From: Ophioderma brevispina
Taxonomy: Eukaryota; Echinodermata; Ophiuroidea; Amphilepidida; Ophiodermatidae
Direction: 5' to 3'
Length of the DNA: 64,000 bases
Assembly (NCBI GenBank): GCA_023653785.1
Contig: JAMKCH010011941.1
Coordinates: forward strand, 1-64,000
The notes beneath the pieces were generated by a model that was not told where the DNA came from, made no database searches, and worked only from the letters and a program-made list of their open reading frames with translations. This document shows, piece after piece, positions 56,919 through 64,000 of the stretch (positions are counted from its first letter, which is position 1; every line of letters starts with the position of its first letter). The position numbers and the translations under genes were made by a program.

Positions 56919-57400
56919 CACACCAGTAAATAACATGAGAAACAGGTAAGTCCAGCCCCCACTGCAAATGAGGTGTTTTGTTTTTGGTGACCCTCGCCTA
57001 AGTATACCCTAAAACCTGAGAGAAATGGGGAGATCTGGGTTGCAAATCATGGTTGCTATCAATATTAAGTATAAAATCTGTAGGAATATCAAAAAAAGGT
57101 TGTCATTGATATTGTATTTTGATCCAACAAACCAATTTTAACCGTATTCTTACAGGGAACACCTGACTGAAAAAGTGCTGTGACCTCCAGGGTCCACGGT
57201 GCATGCTAGTCTTCGCGGTCCAGTAGCTCGGAAATTTTGGGGATAACTACCCTAATTTCATGATTGATTGGGTAGGAAATATGATGATCTTCAAGCAGAA
57301 TGTTAGCTTTAAGGTCTGAGATGTTCCATTGAGGAGAAAATGACGTTTTCATCTCGCCCATTTTGTACAGGAACGAATGGGACCAGTATTTAGTGGTGTG
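56919..57400. mobile_element. Element with CACACCACTAAATA-type ends, copy 3
   Basis: CACACCAGTAAATA (56919-56932, one mismatch) and TATTTAGTGGTGTG (57387-57400) are inverted. GCCTAA and CATTTTGTAC words resemble copies 1 and 2, but most of the interior differs, so it is an older relative or another subfamily. Confidence 0.65.
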
Positions 57401-57755
57401 AAACCATAGCCAGGAACCTACTGCAGCTTGTTCTGTAGAAGGTAGATTATGATGCTAATCTTTTTGCCACTTTATAATAATCTGTCCATACTTACTAAGT
57501 GGGTTAGCTGAGAATACCCACACAAACACACATGCGCACACGTGTGCATGTGTTTGTACACATATGCATACACCCACAATGCATATGACTTCCTCATCTT
57601 TCCTTCAGATCCCTTATTGATAAGCAGGAAATAGAAGATCAAATTTAAGCAGTCATTAAAAAAATACTGATTTCTTTTTTAATCAAAGTGTTGGAAATTG
57701 TAAGTGGCTGGACATGTTACTAAAGCACAACACGGTGTAGCTTGTTTAGACACGT
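57401..57755. other. No gene; short CA-rich patch
   Basis: Imperfect CACACA/TGCATG words at 57518-57580. No coding or RNA signal was recognised. Confidence 0.4.
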
Positions 57756-57900
57756 GCTCACACACACACACGCATGCATGTATGCACACACACACATGCA
57801 CATGCATGCACGCACACACACACGCATACACACTCTCTCACACTCGTATGTATACACACACACACACACGCACGTTCCTAACACACACACACCACATTCC
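57756..57900 (+). repeat. CA-rich microsatellite
   Basis: Interrupted (CA)n with GCATGC and CTCTCTCACACTC interruptions. The overlapping Cys/Val and Thr/His frames on both strands are repeat translations. Confidence 0.9.
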
Positions 57901-58370
57901 ACATACATGTAGTCATCGTTAAGCGCATATATGGACGTAACAATACATGTGACTTCCAAAATTAAGACAGAAGCTTGCCAGAATTTGCCCAGCTCTTAAC
58001 CATACCCGGTATCTATGCAGTAATTGGCCAGGGATCAGTGGCCAGGCCTGACACCTCTCAGATCCTCTCAGCTTATACAGCTGATTGCACGACAAAATTC
58101 AGGCAAGCACCGCCATCGCACCATTTCATTAAATTGTCTTGTGGGGAATGGCCTGAGAAACGTTACACAAGCGGGAAAAACATGTTATTGGATACTTTCT
58201 ACTCGAGTATGGCCCTTCCTTAAGCTGTAAACTAAATCTTGGTCAATGGTCGGTGAAGGTAACCCAAGCGGAATTTATCTTTCTTGAATTGATTCAGGAG
58301 GAAGGGGGCTACTTGAAGATGTTAGGGAAAAAAGTTGCCAAAGCGAAGATCTGGCAAGACCTGAAATGAT
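57901..58370. other. No supported gene
   Basis: Two overlapping plus frames (57975-58223, 58024-58230) have no recognisable domain. Confidence 0.35.
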
Positions 58371-58375
58371 TCCTC

Positions 58376-58588
58376 TACTGTAAAAGTGGAAATTTTTGCG
58401 CTACATTAATTTTTGCGCTTTTCGCGCGCTTCTGAGCTAGCGCGAAATTAAAAACCTGCGAAAATGTTTATTTTGTGTGTAGGTCTGTGTAGGATAGCTG
58501 AAAAGAGCGAATTTAAAAACAAGCAAAAATGTTAAAAATCGCTGAAACGCGAAAAATTACACACACGAAAATTATCACTTTTACAGTA
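58376..58588. mobile_element. 213-bp MITE with TACTGTAAAAGTG ends
   Basis: TACTGTAAAAGTG (58376-58388) is exactly inverted at CACTTTTACAGTA (58576-58588). The outer TA could be a TA target duplication, as in mariner-type elements. The interior is rich in GCGCGAAA/TTTTCGCG-like words. I recall similar TACTGTAAAAGTG elements from many marine invertebrate genomes. Confidence 0.85.
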
Positions 58589-58836
58589 CAAAATGTAGAT
58601 ACAGAAAAGAGATAACCAGCTTAACTTGCTAGACGTCTTATTTTATTCATTGGTCAACGGATGTAATGTACTTAAGAATTTAGCCCTGTAAATTGATGGA
58701 GGAGAAGGGGCCGTTTAAACTGAGGTTGAGGAATAAGGTGGGTTTTATAATTGTAGACCAGTAGCTATAGCTGGAAATACCACTTGACAATCCTTTTTCA
58801 TGCTATGTGTGTCTGTGTTTATGACAATGTTTATGT

Positions 58837-58867
<31 letters not shown>

Positions 58868-58978
58868 TTTGGTATAAGTCTAATGAGTTAGACTTGATAG
58901 CACATGGTTTTCCCAGGACTTAGCTATCTGAGGTCACTACTGGGTCCTCAGACATACCCTATAGTATAGCATGTTAAG
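58589..58978. other. No gene; (TG)n at about 58838-58863
   Basis: A short TG microsatellite. Otherwise unremarkable. Confidence 0.5.
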
Positions 58979-59605
58979 CATCTATATATTAATACCGGTG
59001 GTCTGTCAGTGTGTCTAACGGCGTCTATTTTCTCGGAGACCAAGGGTCGCACGTTCCTGAAATTTGGTGGATGAGTGCCCCTTGACCAAACGAAGACTGA
59101 GTTTGTATTGGTTAGTGGATCAGAGGTCATCATGGGTCATTCAAGGTCAAAAAAACGGTTTTCAAACAAGTAGTGCTTTAAAAATCCAGGTGATCGCGAA
59201 ACCTGGGGACCGAACTTGGTGGATGGGTGCCCCTTGACCAAACGAAGACTGAGTTTGTATTGGTTAGTGAATCAAGGGTCATTGGGGGTCATTTATGGTC
59301 AAAGGAGGTCAAATGGGGTAAACGATGGTGTATGGACATGAAACTTGGTGGGGTCGATTGTTGATGCCGGGTCATTCAAGCCAGGTGATCACAAAAGCCA
59401 GGTGATCGCGAAAGCCAGGTGATCGCGAAACCCGGGGACCACCTAGTCTATATATTAATACCGGTGGTCTGTGTGTCTGACCGCGTCTATTTTCTCGGAG
59501 ACCGAGGGTCGCACGTTCCTGAAATTTGGTGGATGAGTGCCCCTTGACCAAACGAAGACTGAGTTTGTATTGGTTAGTGGATCAAAGGTCATCATGGGTC
59601 GGTTT
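58979..59605 (+). repeat. Tandem repeat, ~466-bp unit with internal subrepeats
   Basis: TCTATATATTAATACCGGTG occurs at 58981 and 59447. Both copies continue with CTCGGAGACC, GGGTCGCACGTTCCTGAAAT and GAGTGCCCCTTGACCAAACG. A third internal copy of the last part starts near 59225. GCCAGGTGATCGCGAAA is tandemly reiterated at 59380-59432. GGTCATTCAAGGTCAAA-type motifs are present. Confidence 0.85.
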
Positions 59606-59749
59606 GCCAGTCCTTAATCTGCCTAATATGTGCTCAATTGAAGTGAACCTACCTTTGACATGTGTAGATTTTTATAGAAAATGTGTTAAATAAACCATTT
59701 CAGCAGGCAGGATTTCAATTTTCGTACAGCTGTAGGTGCAGCCATTATC

Positions 59750-60300
59750 CCTAACACTGTTCTTGTTTCTAGAATATCACCTGGGAGGAAGGAAAGGGGT
59801 AAAGGGATAGAAGCTAAAGAAGATAGGACATCTTAGGCAGGACTCATGATCTGAAGGTTACGGGTTCGAGCCCCGCTGCGGCCAATGTGTTGTGCACTTG
59901 GGCAAGGCACTTTACCTCACTTTCCTCGTCGACCCAAGCGATATTCGGGTAGCTGTTAGGGGGAATATTACAATCTAAGTGCTGATAGGATTGTGCGCTT
60001 GGCTGGCTGCTGACCTAGGTGAAGCGATATGATTGTGACGATTTCCTGATGGCAGCGTAATAATAATAGGCAACAGCGTTGTGATCTTGATGAAATGGCG
60101 CTTTATAAAAGAAAGTGTATTATTATTATTATTATTATTATTATTCAAACCAGGGGCCCAGCGCCCCAGTCCCATGACTGACCAGCAATTTCTTGTCATG
60201 TGTGTTCGTACCATAACGTCATCACATTTTTTTGGACTTGGTATATTTTCTAACCTCATCTTGGTGAGTTTTAGTGAGTTTTGGCTGTGTTAGGGTTATT
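59750..60300 (+). repeat. Dispersed repeat interrupted by a SINE
   Basis: Flanks match 48820-49100 on both sides of the SINE (left to GCAGGACTC, right from ATTCAAACC), ending in TTTAGTGAGTTTTGGC-like sequence. Confidence 0.65.
59840..60145 (+). mobile_element. tRNA-derived SINE with (ATT)n tail
   Basis: The B box GGTTCGAGCCCC is at 59863-59874. The body has TGTTGTGCACTTGGGCAAGG and CACTTTACCTCACTTTCCTC. The 3' part has ATGGCGCTTTATAAAAG and ends in about eight ATT units. The A box is not clear, so the head may be truncated. Confidence 0.85.
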
Positions 60301-60740
60301 GATGCTGTTGAGCTTGTCCAAGCATTGATTCTTTTTTGTGCAGGAGCACTGGGTATTCCCAGACAATCCTGGCTATGGTTTGCAATGGAAAAACTGAAAA
60401 AATGACATAGTAAATACCCCTTTTTAAAAAAATTAAAACACATCTTGGATGTTTCCAGACAATGCGGTATCTGTCAGTACGGCTGAATTCTTCATGGTTA
60501 CAGCTAAACAGCCAGTAACATAAGTGGCTGTGTATATGAACTTGTATTATGCACACATGCTGTCATGATCTTCCTGATCTATTCTTCCAAGGACTCTGTG
60601 TTTAAATTGCAGCCGCATTTCAAAAACATTTTGAACAACACATCGCATTTCTGTGAACACATTTGATGTGCGGTGCTCTCTGAAAGTATTTGTGTGATAA
60701 AATTAATAACCCCATACTTCAATATTTTATTCTCTCTATA
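60301..60740. other. No supported feature
   Basis: Short minus-strand frames only, with no recognisable domain. Confidence 0.4.
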
Positions 60741-60744
60741 GTCT

Positions 60745-61165
60745 GATGAATTTTTGATGAAACTTGATTGGAATGATCCTTGTGTAAGGGTGCATAAGAG
60801 GTCAAAAAATTGGGGTCAAAGGTCATGTAGGAGTCATTTGGGGTTATAGTTCAAATGTACCTTAAATGCTGCTGCTTGCATAGAAATATAAATATTTTCA
60901 CAAAAAAGTTACTCATTAATAATCATTGACCTTTGGGTCATGTAGGATGCCCTGTAATTTGAGGTCAAAGGTCATCTATGTTAGATCAAATTAAACAAAA
61001 TATGTTATTCTTTGAAGGAACTGGGGAGGGAAGTTTGCAAAAATAAGCTGGTGAAAATATTTCACAAACAGTGAGGTCAAAGGTCATCTATGGTCAAACA
61101 AATTAAACAATATATATCATTGTTTGAAGCAGCTGGTGAAAATATTTCACTAACAGTCTACTATT
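60745..61165 (+). repeat. Repeats with perfect DR1 motifs
   Basis: AGGTCAAAGGTCA at 60962-60974 and 61074-61086, and GGGTCAAAGGTCA at 60813-60825. The surrounding GCTGGTGAAAATATTTCAC and AAATTAAACAA words are duplicated with an offset of about 112 bp. Confidence 0.8.
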
Positions 61166-61275
61166 TCATGATGTAGGACATGTGTGGTGTAGCGAGAGAA
61201 CATAGCATTACAAGACATGCCAAATTAGGTCCAACCTAATTGGATCAACTGTCAGTATTGGCTTGTGATCTGCTT

Positions 61276-61421
61276 CATATATTGAGTGTTTACTGCAAGA
61301 ATGGCTCCATCTGCAATAGCTGCCATTTGTCAGTTGTGTTCTTATCAAGTATTATACCTGCCAAATCTAACACCTGGGAGCTATTGCAGATGGGGCCTTT
61401 TTGCCATAAACCCTCGATATG
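61276..61421. mobile_element. Foldback MITE, copy 2 of the 52811 family
   Basis: Shares TCCATCTGCAATAG, TGCCATTTGTCAG, TTATACCTGCCA and CTATTGCAGATGGGGCCTT with 52811-52937. The arms are more diverged. Confidence 0.85.
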
Positions 61422-61424
61422 TTG

Positions 61425-62300
61425 CCAACAGGGTAGCTACTATTTGTGCTGTCATGCATATGTGAGATTTAGAAAAATGTCTCATTGTATTGATCTGAGT
61501 TGATGTGTAGCATGGGTCCAATGTAGGGGTTTTACTTCATGGGATATATGAGGAAAGCTAATATAAATTGAGGTACCGGTATCTCTATCAGCCGACTGAT
61601 TGAGCAGTGGGGTGCAGAAAGTTTGGGAGAGGGGACAACTGCTCCTAGGAAATGACTATAAAAATTGAGGAAATATTTGTCATATGGGAGTTAAATGTGA
61701 ATGTTTGATAAGGAGTTATCTAGAAATCTTGCCCCTGAGGATAAAACATACTACTCCTGGCTCTCTTAACTTATGAATTCCTCTCTTAAAATGAATTCCT
61801 TTATGTTTACTGATAGCTCCAATTTCTTTTAAATGCAGAAAGTGTTCTAATCTTGTACTCTCTGGAGATATTTTTTAGCAAATCTATACTATGAATTGGC
61901 AAATTAGCATTTGTATGTGATAAGACTGCTGCTAATTTAAAACAACAGTTGAACAGGAAAAAGAAAGTGAGCCTTGAATATAAACAAGATAGAGAGCTAT
62001 AGAGCAAGCTAGGTACCTTGCAAAATCATTGCTAGATATGAAATGAGTAAGCACCCTGGGAACTGAAGACAGAAATTACAAAATATTGACTAGTTTTACA
62101 AAGACATTGTTTAAGCTACATGTATGTATGTGTAATGTCATGATATTATAATAATACAGAAAGCAGCATGCCTGGGATATCCCTGGTTGTGGCACATGCA
62201 TGTAATTGTGCTACTCCTGTGATAAAAAAGTCCCTCTTAGTAAATATGTCAGTTAAGTATGTTTGGATTACTATGTTTAGGTTATTTTAAAGGATAGATG
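61425..62300. other. No supported feature
   Basis: AT-rich sequence, no recognisable gene or repeat. Confidence 0.4.
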
Positions 62301-62307
62301 GCTTTAT

Positions 62308-62438
62308 ACTCTGGCTCATAATTTCTTGGACAGTTTAGAATGTACGGCAACTTCCCCGCCAAAACGGCGCACCAACGTGTTGCACACGTAACAGTCAATG
62401 CATGCGTTTGTTATGTCCAAGAAATTATGAGCCAGAGT
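62308..62438. mobile_element. 131-bp MITE with perfect 25-bp inverted ends
   Basis: The left end (62308-62332) starts ACTCTGGCTCATAATTTC and the right end (62414-62438) is its exact inverse. The interior is CG-rich (CCAAAACGGCGC, CACACGTAACAG). No unambiguous target duplication. Confidence 0.9.
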
Positions 62439-62439
62439 G

Positions 62440-63020
62440 TAGTTATAGTAGATTCAACCCATCGTGTCACCAGAGGAAAAGTTTTGGAGAGCGTCGATTA
62501 GTTGGGAGAGGAGGAAGAAAAAAACATGTTGCCCAATTCACCCGTTTCTTGAACGAACTAAGCTAAGATAATCTGGCCTTTCATGACTTGTTGACTTCAT
62601 TTTCACATACATAGTGCAAAGAGTTTTGTGTTCAGTAACAAAAGTAACAAAACAAAAGTCAGTAGCTAAAGTCAGTAACATTCAACTGACCTGCATTGAA
62701 TACCACTGAAGCAAATACGATTAGTCAGAATGTTTTGAGATTTAATGCAGCTATAAATGCGCTTACGCTGACTTGAACACTTTCATTAAGCAGAGAATTG
62801 ATTTTCTCTGGTATCGAATTCAATGTTCTAATAGATTTAGCGTGGAATTTTAATTTCCAACCACTGCACATGCACCTCATATTCAATGCCCATACCTTCG
62901 GAAAAGTACTAGTGGTGACACGATGGGTTGACTCTACTATAGTTAAATTTGCACGACATCAAAGAAGATTATGCTACTATTGGTCAAGTAGAGCTTGAGT
63001 CTCGGTACGCCTATAGGCAT
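62440..63020. other. No supported feature
   Basis: A short plus frame (62798-62998) has no recognisable domain. Confidence 0.4.
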
Positions 63021-63027
63021 TTGAACC

Positions 63028-63282
63028 ACTGACCTCTACACATGGATAGCGGGCTGCCGCACAGTTGAATGGTCGCAGAGTGAAACAACAGGAAGTTGGT
63101 TTTTTACCTATACAATATGGTGGAAACAATGCATACACCTGCTGGTGCACATATTCCACACAGATGTTATATTATTTGACAAGGTGTATGCATTGTTTCC
63201 CGCCATATTGTATAGGTAAAAAAACAACTTCCTGACATTTCAATCGGCGACTCAGACCCTATCCATGTGTAGAGGTCAGTGA
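63028..63282. mobile_element. Long foldback element, ~100-115 bp arms
   Basis: CACTGACCTCTACACATGGA on the left is inverted at TCCATGTGTAGAGGTCAGTG on the right. Further paired words are ACAGGAAGTTG, TTTACCTATACAATATGG and GAAACAATGCATACACCT. The loop of about 40 bp is at 63141-63181. Arms differ by several indels. Confidence 0.85.
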
Positions 63283-63310
63283 TTTGAACCAGGGATGTCA
63301 GTAGTGCAAA

Positions 63311-63414
63311 GTGAATCTGGATCAGATCCATTGAGCACAGAGTGGATCTGGATTAGATTCACAATAGAATTTTTGGATCTGGATCAGATCAAAGTGGATT
63401 TGGATCAGATCCAC
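63311..63414 (+). repeat. Short GGATCTGGATCAGATCC repeat
   Basis: Three to five copies of a (T)CTGGAT(C/T)AGAT(C/T)CA palindromic word in about 100 bp. Confidence 0.8.
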
Positions 63415-64000
63415 CAAGGCTCCTGCATCATGCTAAAGGTTGTTTTGGGAAGAAAAAACATTTTTAGAACTACCGAAGTACCCCCCCCCAAAAAAAACCT
63501 TGTGAGAGCGAGTTTGGAAGGGAAACAACCATAAGCCTTTAGCCCAATCCTGGGGATTGAACCCAAGACCTCAGTAGGGTAAAGCGAGGAAATAAATGGT
63601 ATGCTATCCCATTCAAGAATGTGAGCTTGTTATGACAGCAATTTCTTCTGTGTACACCCTATTAAGATGTCGAGGCAGAATGAGCCAGGAAATGGCTTGG
63701 CCAGGATAGCCATGGTGTTCATCTAATAATACATCCTTTCTTCGTTAAAACAGAAAGGGATAAAGCTCATCCCCTTCTTGGGCAAGCCGGCATTGTAAAG
63801 GTGATTACATAGTGTCATGCCGCTTGCCGCTTAGTGGCAAACCGCTTGGTGTACGCTGCGTGCAGGATTGAGCTATTATAGTCAAGCGGTGCTATTACTT
63901 GGAATACTTCATGAGCGCCACCACTCCAAAGTTGAATTCAAGTCAACTCAATGCGATTTGCCACAATGGGCAAAGCGCAGCCTGAGTGGCGGGGAGATTG
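63415..64000. other. No supported gene
   Basis: GATTGAACCCAAGACC at about 63557 is tRNA-B-box-like but lacks a tRNA or SINE body. A GCCGCTT/CCGCTTAG repeat is near 63822-63852. Nothing else was recognised. Confidence 0.35.

Noticed and set aside
57704..57959. Cys- and His-rich small proteins on both strands
   Set aside because: They are produced by the CA microsatellite; the same applies to the TG tracts at 35103 and 47763.
63541..63600. tRNA gene suggested by GATTGAACCCAAGACC
   Set aside because: No acceptor stem, A box or cloverleaf can be drawn, and no SINE body follows.

Overview
The window looks like 64 kb of gene-poor animal DNA, most likely from a marine invertebrate and possibly a deuterostome such as an echinoderm or hemichordate. 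The grounds are tRNA-derived SINEs with ATT-type tails, dense foldback and MITE-like DNA elements, minisatellites built on TGACC/GGTCA words, and two mobile-element-derived coding regions of types I associate with such genomes. I cannot name the species. No rRNA, true tRNA gene, CRISPR array or bacterial-style operon is visible.

Layout. 0-7 kb: a CT-rich tract, GGTCA-type repeats, a foldback cluster, then a Crypton-derived (DUF3504/KIAA1958-like) tyrosine-recombinase gene on the minus strand (3780 to 2177) broken by about seven frameshifts, then a 1.36 kb element with terminal inverted repeats and a partial duplication of its right end. 7-21 kb: foldbacks, a clear 177 bp hAT-type MITE with an 8-bp target duplication, a TTAA-bounded MITE holding a 58-G run, and several tandem duplications. 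21-25.5 kb: a frameshifted transposase-like gene on the minus strand, followed by an AT-rich minisatellite. 26-31 kb: mostly featureless, with one first-exon-like ATG and CpG-rich patches. 31.5-33.2 kb: a G-rich higher-order minisatellite. 35-38.3 kb: a MITE with a TTA target duplication, a GGTGTTAA-rich block, a 50-codon ORF with a CpG-rich upstream region, and a minisatellite of about 160 bp period. 40-50 kb: dispersed repeats, a three-member element family with CACACCACTAAATA ends, and a SINE. 51-53 kb: an exact 315 bp duplication with an occupied and an empty transposon site, beside a candidate two-exon gene whose putative intron holds a SINE. 53.7-64 kb: GGTCA minisatellites, a C-rich minisatellite, several foldback MITEs and a SINE-interrupted repeat.

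No cellular pathway can be reconstructed. The most informative content is the mobile-element record: autonomous-type coding remnants, their non-autonomous relatives, and two filled/empty insertion-site pairs. Frameshifts in both long coding regions tend to fall in homopolymers, and nearby duplicates differ largely by indels, so some broken genes may be sequencing or consensus errors rather than true pseudogenes.
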